From Symsagittifera roscoffensis (lineage: Eukaryota > Xenacoelomorpha > Acoela > Convolutidae): a stretch of DNA of 64,000 nt. The stretch lies in assembly GCF_963678635.1 (NCBI RefSeq), contig NC_087064.1, positions 19,642,509-19,706,508 on the forward strand, given 5' to 3'. Shown here one piece after another: positions 11,299 through 21,400 of this stretch; the first letter of the stretch is position 1, and every line of letters begins with the position of its first letter. The notes under the pieces are model-generated. The model saw nothing but the letters and a program-made list of their open reading frames with translations. It was not told the DNA's origin and did no database searches. Made by a program: the position numbers and the translations under genes.

Positions 11299-11823
11299 TG
11301 TGCGCGTAAATCTCCACGATTATATAAAAAACGGTTTTCAAACACTTTAATTAATGAGTATTTTCTCGGCAAAATAACTCCGGAAGTTTGAAAATATAAC
11401 GATAATTTATAATTTTCAACAAGCTTTATCATCGGTAACATCGGCCACAATAAACTGCATAACTCAAAGCAAGCTGCAAAAATGGCCAGTATTTGTCCTT
11501 GAGACAAATTGCTCTTTTTAAAGGTCAGCCTTAATCAAGGCTGAACCAAATTAGAGCGAAAAGACGGTTAAAATGGGTTTTGGGGGGACCGAACCTGGTT
11601 ACGGAGCATCCCATCAGGTTCGGTGCACATTCGAGTTCTAGAAAGGAAATGACCTAGTCGGGATTCGAACCGGCGCCGAACCCGCCGGGACGCACCATGT
11701 ATACGTTTGGCTACTGTCCCTATATGCATTTACATTTTGGTTCAACTTTATATGCACTTATACTCTCGCTTACATTTGAGTGTATATGCATTTGTACTAT
11801 TGTTTTATATTTGCGCTGCAACA
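11299..11823 (-). repeat. BEL/Pao 3' LTR
   Basis: 525 bp repeat matching 16000-16524. It holds a hairpin (AGCCTT-AATC-AAGGCT), a tRNA-like segment (11651-11722) and several TATATGCA motifs. The stop codon of the pol ORF falls inside it. Confidence 0.95.
11651..11722 (-). other. tRNA-like segment in the BEL LTR
   Basis: On the minus strand this reads TAGGGACAGTAGCC..., then CATGGTGCG..., and ends GGTTCGAATCCCGACTAGG. GGTTCGAATCCC is a perfect pol III B box (T arm) and TAGCCAAACGTATACATGG is a weak A box. The spacing (about 35 bp) fits a tRNA. The same segment is at 16352-16423 in the other LTR. No convincing full cloverleaf was drawn, so I do not call it a tRNA gene. Confidence 0.5.
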
Positions 11824-14800
11824 TCCTCCACCCCTAAACAAGGAAGAACGGGAGCGAGCTTTACGGTCGGGCGGGTCAGTTCGCTCGTAACGGTCTTTAT
11901 GTCGGCGGATCGCGCGCATCCGTCTTTGCCGTAGTGTAGTTTAGCAATACGGGCGAGTGGGTAATGCCCACGTGGGCTGTCGGGTTCGACTACCCAAACC
12001 AAGTCGCCGGTTTTCAGTGTGACATCCGAATCATTATGCCACTTTGCTCTCTTGTTGAGAGATGGTACATATTCACGCAGCCAGCGTGACCAAACTGCGT
12101 TAGCGTACGATTGTGCTCTGGCGTAACGCTTTTTATGATCAAAGTTATCTTCGAAACTTAACGACGGGAAGCTAGCTGCGCTGTGACCGAGAATGAAGTG
12201 ATTCGGGGTGAGTGCCTCTAGGTCGTGCGGATCGGAACTGACCGGAGTGATCGGTCTTGCGTTAAGTAATTGTTCAACTAGGCAGAGCGTTGTTCCTAGA
12301 ACTTCCTCAGTTAATCTCCTGCTGCCTAATATGTCGTACAACACTCGCTTAACACTTCTCACTAGCCGCTCCCAGGCGCCGCCGTGATGAGGGGCACTGG
12401 GCGGGTTAAACTTCCACTTAACGCCTTTGTGGACGAAAACGGCCGGGGCGACTTTGTTCCAATTTTGGACACAGGATAGGAGCTCCTTTTGAGCACCAAC
12501 AAAATTCGTGCCATTGTCAGAAAGAATGGTTTTGGGGGTACCTCGCCTTGCAATAAATCGCTCTACGCCCATGACGCAGGAACTAGTATCGAGAGATGGA
12601 ACCAACTCGATGTGAACTGCTCGAGTCATGAGGCAGGTAAATAGGAAACCCCATCTCTTTTCGGTACTTCGGCGTATTGGCACTTGAAACGGGCCAAAGT
12701 AATCAACACCTGTGTTGGAGAAAGGAGGCTGCTTGTAACCCAGTCTTTCAATCGGTAGGTCAGACATAATGGGCACAACTGTTTTTGCTTTGCGCTTACG
12801 GCATGTTATGCAAGTATTTTCGATGTTCCCAAGTAACCAGCGCAACTTCAGAACAATGTATTTCAACTGAACTACAGCACGCATGTAATCCAACCCCTGA
12901 TGTGCATGTTGAAAGTGCATATGCCTAATCAACATATGAGCAACTCGGTGTCGACCATCCAGTATTATTGGATGTTTGCTATCAAAGTCGGTATCAACAA
13001 GACGGCTGATACGTCCAGTTGAACGCAGGATGCCAGCTGGGCCGATGAACGGAGAATATTTAGCAATCCGACTTTTCTTTGTTATCAGTTTATCGGACTG
13101 AAGTATTTTCACTTCGGCAGGAAATGATTCGGACTGAGCGAGATAAATGAGCTTCTGCTCGGCAATATCTAACTCGGACGGGTCGGTTATTTCCAGCGTT
13201 TTTGTACGGAAGTGTTTATGCGATGGTAGCACACGAAGCATAAATGCTAAAACACGTTTGTACTTTACAATTGAGCTGAATTTATCCCAATTTTTAAACA
13301 GACGGATCGACGGCACTTTCTCAGATGAAGCATCAACAACAAACGTAGATGCAGTCTCAAGGCATGTATCAATGTCACAGAGTGGGCCTTTTAATTGGAT
13401 CTTTTTGATGACATCAGTGTTCGGCTTGAATGGCCAATCACATGTCCTCAATATACTAGGGCCTCTAACCCAGCTGCTATCCTTGAGGGCTTCCGAAGAA
13501 ATCCCTCGTGTGCCGGTATCAGCTGGGTTATCACCACTGAGTACATGATTCCATTGATCAATGGTGGTGGACTCCAAGATTTCACCAGTGCGGTTTCCAA
13601 CAAACACAGGAAGTTTGTTGCACGAGTTAAGCCACTGGAGAACGGTGGTAGAATCAGTCCACATGAATACATTGCTTACTTTAAAAGTAAGCGCTTTCAA
13701 AATCTCTTCTTTGAGTCGAGTCGCAAGCAGAGCAGCGTGAAGCTCTAACTTGGGAATGGAGAGCATCTTCATAGGCGCTACACGGGCTTTCCCAAATACA
13801 AAAGCTAACTCAGTCTTTTGCGATTTAGCAAGTCGGGCTCGGAGAAACGATACGGCGCAAAAAACGTCCTGCGAACTATCACCGAACGTGTGAAGTTCAC
13901 AGCGGTCGAACGGTTCGGTAAAGTAGCTACGAGGTATCGTCAGAGTACCTAATAGTGGAAGTCCTGAGTGCCAATCTAGAAATTGTTGTTTAATTTCCTC
14001 TGGGAGATCATCATCCCACTTTTGACCACTGATTCTCCATATGTCTTTTAGTAAAAGGCGCGCTTTCACAGTATATGGAGCTACCAGTCCTATTGGATCA
14101 AAAACTGAGGAAACAAAACTCAACACGGTGCGTTGAGTAATTGCTTTATCTAGTGGTCGATCAACACCTCTACTTACTACTAGGGTATCTTTTACATGAT
14201 CCCACCTGAGACCAAGAACATGCGACGATTGGTCTGGACTCTTACAAATATCCTTAACTGACGGGTTGGACTCACGGTTGTCCGGATTAAGAGCGGTTGT
14301 AACTTCGGGTACATTGCTAACAAACTTTGTCAGGTTAAACCCACCTAATTTGAGCATTGCGACTAAGTCTTTGCTTAGGCTAAGAGCGTCAGCGGTATTT
14401 TCGAACGAGTCAAGATAGTCGTCCATGTAAAACTTCTGGACAACGGCTGAAGCGGCTTCGGGGTATTCAGTTTGATTATCAGTAGCAGTTTTTTGTAGCG
14501 CGAAATTCGCACAAGTTGGCGAATCACGAGCGCCAAAAATATGACGGGTGTATTGGTGAACCACCACACTTGAAGTGGGGTCCTCCCGCCACAAAAAACG
14601 GAGAGACGGTTGATCTCGCGCAAGTACCCCAACTTGTAAGAACATACCTTCTATGTCCGCTGAGACGGCGTAATTGTGTTGACGGAACCTCAACAGTACA
14701 AAAATAAGATTTTGAAGGAGATCCGGGCCAACCAAGAGAGATCTATTTAAGGAAGTGCCATGAAATTTGGATGCTCCATTGAGCACACGGCGCACCTTGC

Positions 14801-16208
14801 CGGGTTTGTTCGGGTTCAAAACCGGATGGTGTGGAAGATACCACTCACGTTCGGCTCGTGAGCTGGGATCGTGCGGGTTGACGGTTATGACATATCCTTT
14901 ACTTATATCTTCTCTGATTGTTTCGGTATACTTCTCGCGAAGTAACGGATCTTTATCTAATCTTTTCTCTAACGACTTTAATTGGGCTAATGAAGAATAA
15001 TAATTGTTAGGCAAGCTAACATCATTATCACTCCACAGCATCGGTACAGTGTAACGCTCACCATCGTGAACGGTTTCAGTTTTTAGGATCGACAAAGCAC
15101 GCTTGTCTGCGGCGGAACGGGCATCTACTTGCTTGAACGCACCATACGACTCTAACTCATACCAAGTTTTGATTTGGTCGGTCAGAGAAGTATCGTCCGT
15201 AACGCAGTTAAAGGAAGAAGAATTTAAGGACGAACGATCAGGAGACGGACCACTAATGACCCAACCTATCGGAAGTCGGACGGCGCACGGTGAGTCAAGT
15301 TCATCTCCGAAGACATGTTCGAGGGGTCTTATCGCATGATAGAAGTCCTGTCCTATAACTATCTCAATCTCTTTGTAATTATACGCAGTCGTCTTTAACG
15401 GGGCTAGTTGCGGGTATTTGACCTGCAATTCGGAAACGTTTATAACATCGGGTCCTATATACATGTTGTGCTTAACGAAAGCGACAAACGAAAACGAAAA
15501 TTCACTTTTATTGGGCTTTGCGGAAACTTTCAAGTGAACTCGCTGAGTTTTAGATACCTTGGCTGAGTTAAAACCATCGGTCGTAACCTTTACGGGCGTG
15601 CCAACTAATTTCAGACGTTCAACGAGTGCCGCGGAAACCCAAGAATGAGTGGAACCGGTGTCACAAAGTGCTAGTGCATTCGAATTTTCCGAACCAGAGG
15701 ACACATCTACCAACGCAACGGGAAGAATACCTTTTGCAGTTCCCTCACAAGGTTTAACACAAGCTGCGTTATTTGCAGAAGTAGTGTTTGTTTTAGTTTG
15801 AGTCGATGGTGATCGGTCGGCCTCTTTGGGCGGGAAAACTTTCTCGGCTCCATGAAGAAGCACATTGTGAGTGCTCTCACAGTCCTGTTTTGGGCATTTT
15901 CTTGCTTTTTGGCACTTTCGGAAGGTATGGTTGCCTTGTAAACAAGAAAAACAGAGCTTTTGTTCTGCTACATATTTAGCCCCTTGTGGGGCGCCAAAAT
16001 GTGCGCGTAAATCTCCACGATTATATAAAAAACGGTTTTCAAACACTTTAATTAATGAGTATTTTCTCGGCAAAATAACTCCGGAAGTTTGAAAATATAA
16101 CGATAATTTATAATTTTCAACAAGCTTTATCATCGGTAACATCGGCCACAATAAACTGCATAACTCAAAGCAAGCTGCAAAAATGGCCAGTATTTGTCCT
16201 TGAGACAA
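11805..16208 (-). CDS. pol: BEL/Pao Gag(partial)-Pol polyprotein
   Basis: 1467-codon open frame; its first codon in frame is TTG and the first ATG is near 16142, so the start is uncertain. Residues 1-69 come from the LTR and resemble no Gag. A CCHC knuckle follows (C86, C89, H94, C99), with the second Cys/His cluster ending NVLLH that BEL Gags carry. Next are aspartic protease (DTGST, from 183), RT (SADIEGMF near 517; YMDD 594-597), RNase H (FGDSS near 775) and integrase. The integrase has a zinc module (H near 1096-1103, C1133, C1136) and a catalytic triad D1169, D1231, E1280. BEL Gags normally have several hundred residues before the knuckle; these are missing. The pol part has no stop or visible frameshift. 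Confidence 0.93.
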   Translation of the reverse strand: MSQGQILAIFAACFELCSLLWPMLPMIKLVENYKLSLYFQTSGVILPRKYSLIKVFENRFLYNRGDLRAHFGAPQGAKYVAEQKLCFSCLQGNHTFRKCQKARKCPKQDCESTHNVLLHGAEKVFPPKEADRSPSTQTKTNTTSANNAACVKPCEGTAKGILPVALVDVSSGSENSNALALCDTGSTHSWVSAALVERLKLVGTPVKVTTDGFNSAKVSKTQRVHLKVSAKPNKSEFSFSFVAFVKHNMYIGPDVINVSELQVKYPQLAPLKTTAYNYKEIEIVIGQDFYHAIRPLEHVFGDELDSPCAVRLPIGWVISGPSPDRSSLNSSSFNCVTDDTSLTDQIKTWYELESYGAFKQVDARSAADKRALSILKTETVHDGERYTVPMLWSDNDVSLPNNYYSSLAQLKSLEKRLDKDPLLREKYTETIREDISKGYVITVNPHDPSSRAEREWYLPHHPVLNPNKPGKVRRVLNGASKFHGTSLNRSLLVGPDLLQNLIFVLLRFRQHNYAVSADIEGMFLQVGVLARDQPSLRFLWREDPTSSVVVHQYTRHIFGARDSPTCANFALQKTATDNQTEYPEAASAVVQKFYMDDYLDSFENTADALSLSKDLVAMLKLGGFNLTKFVSNVPEVTTALNPDNRESNPSVKDICKSPDQSSHVLGLRWDHVKDTLVVSRGVDRPLDKAITQRTVLSFVSSVFDPIGLVAPYTVKARLLLKDIWRISGQKWDDDLPEEIKQQFLDWHSGLPLLGTLTIPRSYFTEPFDRCELHTFGDSSQDVFCAVSFLRARLAKSQKTELAFVFGKARVAPMKMLSIPKLELHAALLATRLKEEILKALTFKVSNVFMWTDSTTVLQWLNSCNKLPVFVGNRTGEILESTTIDQWNHVLSGDNPADTGTRGISSEALKDSSWVRGPSILRTCDWPFKPNTDVIKKIQLKGPLCDIDTCLETASTFVVDASSEKVPSIRLFKNWDKFSSIVKYKRVLAFMLRVLPSHKHFRTKTLEITDPSELDIAEQKLIYLAQSESFPAEVKILQSDKLITKKSRIAKYSPFIGPAGILRSTGRISRLVDTDFDSKHPIILDGRHRVAHMLIRHMHFQHAHQGLDYMRAVVQLKYIVLKLRWLLGNIENTCITCRKRKAKTVVPIMSDLPIERLGYKQPPFSNTGVDYFGPFQVPIRRSTEKRWGFLFTCLMTRAVHIELVPSLDTSSCVMGVERFIARRGTPKTILSDNGTNFVGAQKELLSCVQNWNKVAPAVFVHKGVKWKFNPPSAPHHGGAWERLVRSVKRVLYDILGSRRLTEEVLGTTLCLVEQLLNARPITPVSSDPHDLEALTPNHFILGHSAASFPSLSFEDNFDHKKRYARAQSYANAVWSRWLREYVPSLNKRAKWHNDSDVTLKTGDLVWVVEPDSPRGHYPLARIAKLHYGKDGCARSADIKTVTSELTRPTVKLAPVLPCLGVEDVAAQI
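11824..11835 (-). promoter_or_regulatory. BEL/Pao polypurine tract
   Basis: Minus-strand AGGGGTGGAGGA directly abuts the TG start of the 3' LTR, the position and make-up expected of the plus-strand DNA primer. Confidence 0.85.
15979..15996 (-). promoter_or_regulatory. BEL/Pao primer binding site
   Basis: Minus-strand TGGCGCCCCACAAGGGGC begins three bases after the 5' LTR. TGG complements the CCA end of a tRNA; the TGGCGCCC start is like known tRNA-Lys sites, but I cannot confirm the tRNA. It is also read as coding sequence (GAPQGA) by the ORF. Confidence 0.75.
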
Positions 16209-16524
16209 ATTGCTCTTTTTAAAGGTCAGCCTTAATCAAGGCTGAACCAAATTAGAGCGAAAAGACGGTTAAAATGGGTTTTGGGGGGACCGAACCTGGT
16301 TACGGAGCATCCCATCAGGTTCGGTGCACATTCGAGTTCTAGAAAGGAAATGACCTAGTCGGGATTCGAACCGGCGCCGAACCCGCCGGGACGCACCATG
16401 TATACGTTTGGCTACTGTCCCTATATGCATTTACATTTTGGTTCAACTTTATATGCACTTATACTCTCGCTTACATTTGAGTGTATATGCATTTGTACTA
16501 TTGTTTTATATTTGCGCTGCAACA
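16000..16524 (-). repeat. BEL/Pao 5' LTR
   Basis: Identical by eye to the other LTR. On the minus strand it starts TGTTGCAGCGC and ends CGCGCACA. The long ORF of the element is already open inside this LTR. Confidence 0.95.
16352..16423 (-). other. tRNA-like segment in the BEL 5' LTR
   Basis: Second copy of the B-box-bearing segment described at 11651-11722. Here it lies about 100 bp inside the upstream end of the 5' LTR, ahead of the coding region and on the same strand. Confidence 0.5.
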
Positions 16525-16927
16525 AAATTTGTAAAACAAATAACTTTGAAACCCATCAGAACTAAACATCCTTAGTTTCGACATTTAGTCATAAACATTT
16601 TTACAAACTTTTAAACATAAGTTACTAGCACCTAAATATTGCATTTTAAATTCGGTTTTTGATCATCGCTGAATTCAAATGACTTCAAATGACTTTAAAT
16701 GAAAAAATTAAAATAACCAAAAAACCCTAGAAAAAAATTGAAAGCTAGTGATAAATGATTTAATACATTTTATTCATACTCCATCCAGAAAATTGAAAAT
16801 CACTATCAAAACAGATATATATGTTTTTGATATCCGATTTGTTTTGTAATAACAGCTACAACCACTTCACACTCAAGAAAGTACAGTTAAAGTTGAAGCA
16901 TCCGTGGTCTTGTTTCTTTTGTCAAAT

Positions 16928-17289
16928 CAGTAGCGTGCCGAGATGGAGAGAGTTGCAACCGTCTCCTCCCCCCTCCCCCTTCCCAATTATCGTTGCCAAA
17001 TTTTTCCACAAGGTCCCCACTTGAGTATAATTAATACCCAATATAATTTAATGGGTTTAACTTCCATTTTTGGCTGACAAATCTCAAAAATTTCTAAAGC
17101 CGCCTGCGACGCCAGTGTAACTATATAACTTAGTTTGAGGGGGGGGGGGGGGCAAAAGAAAAGCAATTTTTAGGTCGATTTTTTTTTATTATGTGCTCAT
17201 AATGTCTTTTTTGCATTTTTTTTCAAGAAAAAGTCGGCAAAATTTTTCGAAATTCCGCTCTCTTAGAAAAGTTCATGCACACGCCACTG
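16928..17289 (+). mobile_element. hAT-type MITE, CAGTAGCGTGC subfamily
   Basis: 362 bp element with imperfect terminal repeats: left CAGTAGCGTGCC, right GCACACGCCACTG. It is flanked by a perfect 8 bp duplication TGTCAAAT (16920-16927 and 17290-17297). 8 bp duplications and CAG...CTG ends are the hAT pattern. The interior shares GCCGCCTGCGACGCCA.TGTA and a long G run with the CAGGGGCGGAT family elsewhere in the window. No coding capacity. Confidence 0.85.
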
Positions 17290-17324
17290 TGTCAAATAAT
17301 TTCCATCTCATCTTCAAGGCGGTT

Positions 17325-17850
17325 TTTGTTCCGAATGATGAAGAAAAGGACCGAATATTTGTGCTCGGGTTGTTAGTTTTTCTCCAGACAAATATCTACT
17401 AATTAACTATCCAATTCTGACAAAGTGTTTTCTATCATCTGAAAGGTATTATTGCCCTGAGCTCTAATTTTAAAAAAGTTTTACCAGTGATCATTTTTTG
17501 CAGAAAAAACATGGGGTTTAAGATTGCCATTTTGATCAATTAACGACAGTTAATGCGCGATATATTTCGCACTATACACGCGTCAGCGGGGATTTAATCG
17601 TTCGAGATTTAATCGTCAGCGGAGATTTAGAAATCGTTCGAAATTGGTTGAAGTAGGCTATTTGCCCTAACATAATTGTTTTGCTACTAGGAGCAAAATT
17701 AATCATTGTGCACTTTATATGGCGTGTGAGGGAAAGATTTTCAAAAATCTCAAAATTTAAAAATATATATTTTTCATTTTTTTAAATGAAAAATCATCAA
17801 TTTTTATAATGCAGTCCTAAAAGGCAATCGGGACATTCACGGATTTATCA
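17325..17850 (-). repeat. family A repeat copy, strongly diverged
   Basis: Runs from tttttgttccgaatgatgaa through aatatttgtgctcgggt, gcgatatatttcgcactata and atggcgtgtgaggg to ggcaatcgggacattcac. Order and spacing match the family; the end hairpins are lost. Confidence 0.65.
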
Positions 17851-18980
17851 AAATTCAATGTTTGCAATATCAGTTCAAGCAAATAAAGCATATTAAGACA
17901 AAATCGCATTCATGACAAAAACAAAGCACTTCTTTTTAAATTTTTTGAATTTTTTCTTGTACAAATTTTATTAGGAAAAAAATATTTTTTGATATTTATG
18001 TTTTGATCTAAAACAAAACATTTAAATTATGCTGGGCGGAGTGCAGCAAGAATTTATATATTCAACTAAAAAAGAATTCCGGGCAATTGACCTTTTGAAA
18101 TGGAAATTTGATTATGAGAAAAAAGCGGTTTTTCTGTGAAGCAGTTTAATCAGCGTTTTGGTCTTCATTTGTTATTCAACGTGAAATAATAAAATTAGTT
18201 GAATCGACAAAACTTTATGAGAAAATCAAGTTTAATTATTAATTATAAGCTCTAGGAAGAAAACTCATTCACATTTGATCAGACACTCTGGCAAAACATA
18301 TTTTTTTTGAGATTGGTCTGAGAACATAATCAAGGCTCGACACACATTTTAAAATTAAATAAGATCTCTCTAGAGAAAAAAACTACCGCACATTGTTCAA
18401 ATTCAATCATTGATAACATACCGAATTGATTGAACAAGTCGTTTAAAATTAAATTTAAAGTTCAGTTCAGAAGTGGGTTTGATACGCATTGGAAAATGTA
18501 TGTAATTTTTATCAGATAGTGTTAAGAAACTTCTAGAGCCATGCTTGGTTTGCCAGTCAAACTGAATATATAGATATATATTTTCAGCTGTACAATCAAA
18601 CCTTTAAAAATTACACACCAAAGTACGCATTCGATAGCTGCTCTCCTATAATATTCGATTGGATACTCGCATTGCAACAAACAGACACAGACCGGCTTTC
18701 TCAGTTTAGGTTTTGGCAACAGTATGTATATTGAGGTTGTCTCTAGAATTAAGCTCCAGATGGGACTCGATGAGTTTGAAACGAAGCTCTGCTCTATGCG
18801 TGTTCTCATGTGATCATTTGCGAAGTTTTGTTGGATTGGAAAAGGTGTTCATTTTAAAGTTAGTTTTTCAAAAACTGACATGATTGCTTTCTGCAATTCT
18901 CAATAAAAACTTTGAGACAAAAACGACATTTTCTTAGTTGTTTCACAGTTGCGTCTTAGTTTTGGAAAATAAGTTCCTCA
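17851..18980. other. AT-rich stretch before the assembly gap
   Basis: No gene or repeat recognised. A 95-codon minus ORF at 18522-18809 has no family that I know. Confidence 0.4.
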
Positions 18981-19180
18981 NNNNNNNNNNNNNNNNNNNN
19001 NNNNNNNNNNNNNNNNNNNNNNNNNNNNNNNNNNNNNNNNNNNNNNNNNNNNNNNNNNNNNNNNNNNNNNNNNNNNNNNNNNNNNNNNNNNNNNNNNNNN
19101 NNNNNNNNNNNNNNNNNNNNNNNNNNNNNNNNNNNNNNNNNNNNNNNNNNNNNNNNNNNNNNNNNNNNNNNNNNNNNNNN
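18981..19180. other. assembly gap of exactly 200 N
   Basis: A round-number gap usually marks a scaffold join of unknown true length. Order and orientation of the two sides should not be taken as proven. Confidence 0.99.
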
Positions 19181-19368
19181 TGCAAGAAAAAATCTAATAT
19201 CAAAACTTTTCTTTCTTGTTTTTAATGTTTTATTCATTCTCACGTTTTTTTGAATCAGTGCTCATCTTAAGAAACTTGTTTCAATTAGTTTTCGAAACTA
19301 TGAAACAAAGATGAAGTGAGTAATTGAAAAACAGCTTGTTTTCATTTGATGCTTTTCATTTATATTAG

Positions 19369-19446
19369 AAACTACCTGCAGATCCCACTTACAGGTCTAT
19401 TCCAAATAACACGGACGATCAGCTGGGCAATAATGATGACGCATGA
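19369..19446 (+). CDS. candidate last exon of the GPCR (cytoplasmic tail)
   Basis: After an acceptor (catttatattag) a short open segment in phase 0 encodes KLPADPTYRSIPNN and then TDDQLGNNDDA followed by TGA. Phase 0 matches the exit of the TM7 exon, and the hydrophilic, S/T/N/D-rich make-up suits a receptor tail. It lacks the usual helix-8 sequence, so another exon may lie in the gap. It is 10 kb from the TM7 exon, across the N gap, so the link is inferred. Confidence 0.45.
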   Translation, partial: KLPADPTYRSIPNNTDDQLGNNDDA

Positions 19447-19633
19447 AAGGTCTGAACTGCTGATATTATGTAATGCTGACAACAATCATTAAAAAAGTTT
19501 TGGATAAAAAATGTTCCCCATTTTTTTGTACAAAACTTTTTTATTTTAATGAATTTTTGGATTTTGTTTTGAATTATTTTTCAAGGTATTGAAAATTAGC
19601 AGATGAAGTTGATCTGAGATCGAGGGATTTTTT

Positions 19634-20152
19634 TATTGTTCTGACCTTCGATACGAAAATAACGGAATATTTGTGCTCGGGGTGGGTTTTTTTTTCTTCA
19701 GACAAATTTCGAATTTTTAACTAGCCATTTTTGACGGATTTTTTTTATATCATTCAAAAGGAATTGTTGTCTTATGCTTAAATTTGAAAAGATATTTTAC
19801 CTGTGATTTTTTTGTAAAGTTATGGGTTTTAAAGATTGCCAATTTGGGCAATTTGAGACAATTAACGCGCGATATATTTCGCGCTATTAATGCGTAAGCG
19901 GAGATTTAATCCGTCTTAGAAATTGTTCTAAATTGGTTGAAAGAAGCTGATTTGCGATAATTGGTTTAATACAGGGAGCGAAATCTATTTAATACAGGGA
20001 GCGTAATGATATTTAAAAAAAAAATCAAATTTTAGAAAAAAATTTTTCATTCTATTTTATTACATTTAATTTTTTATGTTGCTACTGCTCCATAAACCAT
20101 AAAAGGCAGTCGGAACATTCAGGGTTTCGCCCTGGTACGAGCATTCTTGTTT
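19634..20152 (-). repeat. family A repeat copy, reverse orientation
   Basis: Starts ttattgttctgaccttcgat and ends cctggtacgagcattcttgt. End hairpin cagggtttcgccctg and the gcgatatatttcgcgc core are present. A small part near 19980 carries an internal duplication (atttaatacagggagcg). Confidence 0.8.
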
Positions 20153-21242
20153 TACTTAAGTCCTTTTAATTTTGATTGACTTTAGTGGCCAAATGTTGTA
20201 TTTTGAGAATTATATACGGATTGCACAACAGGCTGAAAATCATGTATTTTGCTCTCTGTGGAACCTACAGAAACTGGATAAAGTTTTGTATCTCTATAAG
20301 TCACTCCGATGGCAGTAAACTTTGCGGAATCTGGAACAATATATTCGGAATCCAGAATAATTTGTGGAATCCATATGAATAAGCTTTCAAATGCAGTAGA
20401 ATGCGCTGTCGCGGAAACTGCAGTTTATAAGCGTAATCCGAAAATTGTGAGCGGATTCCGCAAATAGTATACGGAATCAACTTACGTTCCGACAAACTTT
20501 CCGCTCAAGTATTTGCTTGTGGAACATATTTACAGGCTTCTTTCCGGGTTCCAGAATCCTACAAGCTTCAAACGTTAGGCGAACTCAAAACACAGTTTCA
20601 AAATTTGTATTTTTTCTCATTTTAAGTTGATAGAAGTTTTGTAATACATTAACAATTGAATCTTGAGCAAGCAGGTTCTCCCTCTCAAGTTAAAAAAAAG
20701 TTTAACGGAATGGCTTAACTTTTTTTTACTTTTTTCAATTTTTTTTTTAATTTTTGATTCTTAGAAAAACCGTTGCGATAGGATTTTTTTGGTAACTTTA
20801 CACCAACCGGCTATTTGTTTTCGGGTCTGCTAATGATTTTGTTAATAAGTTCTATAAAAAAAAATTAATAATTTTTTTTTGGTTTTCGAATCAAGGAAAG
20901 TTGAAATTATTATTCTTATCATTTATCAGTAGTTCTGATGTAAATTTTTCCTTAATCGCAACAAAAAACTAGTTAAATATTACATCGACTCTGTTCATCC
21001 ACGTATGAAGTGCGGTCAACATTTAACACTTGAGAAAGCGGAAATGTCGGTCGACGGCCTTCTTGGTCAATGCATTAACCAACCATTTGAACCCGATGTA
21101 AGCTTCAGCTACAATGACTTGAATTGAAGTGTTAACGCGATTATACATATTTTATATAGCTTTCAATAAAAATTATGTTGGAACATGATTATATTTAAGT
21201 AACTTAATTGTAATAATGTTAATGTGTTTGTGTTGTTCGTAG
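20153..21242. other. non-coding stretch with GGAATCC-type motifs
   Basis: Between about 20270 and 20570 the words ggaat, gattcc and attccg recur many times on both strands; this might be an old degenerate repeat. The rest is AT-rich without recognised content. Confidence 0.35.
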
Positions 21243-21396
21243 GCATTCTTCTGGTGAATCTAGCACTGGCCGACCTGGTCACTGGCTGTTTCTCCACCCC
21301 CTTCCGCTTCCAGATGGTGTTATTCCAGCACTGGGCTTACGGGGAGGGCTTCTGCTCTTTCTCCTGCTTCGTCGACAACTGCAGTCTCTTTGCAAG
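21243..21396 (+). CDS. GPCR exon: TM2, extracellular loop 1, TM3 start
   Basis: Exon with acceptor ttgttcgtag and donor gcaag|gtac. It encodes ILLVNLALADLVTGCFSTPF followed by RFQMVLFQHWAYGEGFCSFS and CFVDNCSLFA. NLALADL is the class A TM2 signature; W..G..FC around loop 1 and TM3 carries the conserved W and C. It starts with two bases and ends with two bases of split codons. It lies downstream of the putative tail exon, so it belongs to a second tandem receptor gene or the local order is wrong. It does not duplicate any of the other GPCR exons. A MITE begins 4 bp after the exon end. Confidence 0.87.
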
Positions 21397-21400
21397 GTAC

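Larger units (their letters stand above)
11299..16524 (-). mobile_element. complete BEL/Pao LTR retrotransposon lacking most of gag
   Basis: 5226 bp element on the minus strand, bounded by two 525 bp LTRs that I read as identical, starting TG and ending CA. A perfect 5 bp target duplication AAATT lies outside (11294-11298 and 16525-16529). A primer binding site follows the 5' LTR (15979-15996), and a polypurine tract (11824-11835) abuts the 3' LTR. One long ORF carries zinc knuckle, protease, RT, RNase H and integrase. The identical LTRs argue for a very recent insertion, into what appears to be an intron of the GPCR gene and antisense to it. Most of gag is missing, so this copy would need Gag from elsewhere. 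Confidence 0.95.

Noticed and set aside
11707-15339. Plus-strand ORFs across the BEL element (for example 13147-13548, 13395-13748)
   Set aside because: Shadows of the conserved minus-strand pol frame.
20270-20570. Cluster of GGAAT/ATTCC words as heat-shock-like elements
   Set aside because: Spacing is irregular and does not keep the 5 bp nGAAn pattern; more likely an old repeat.
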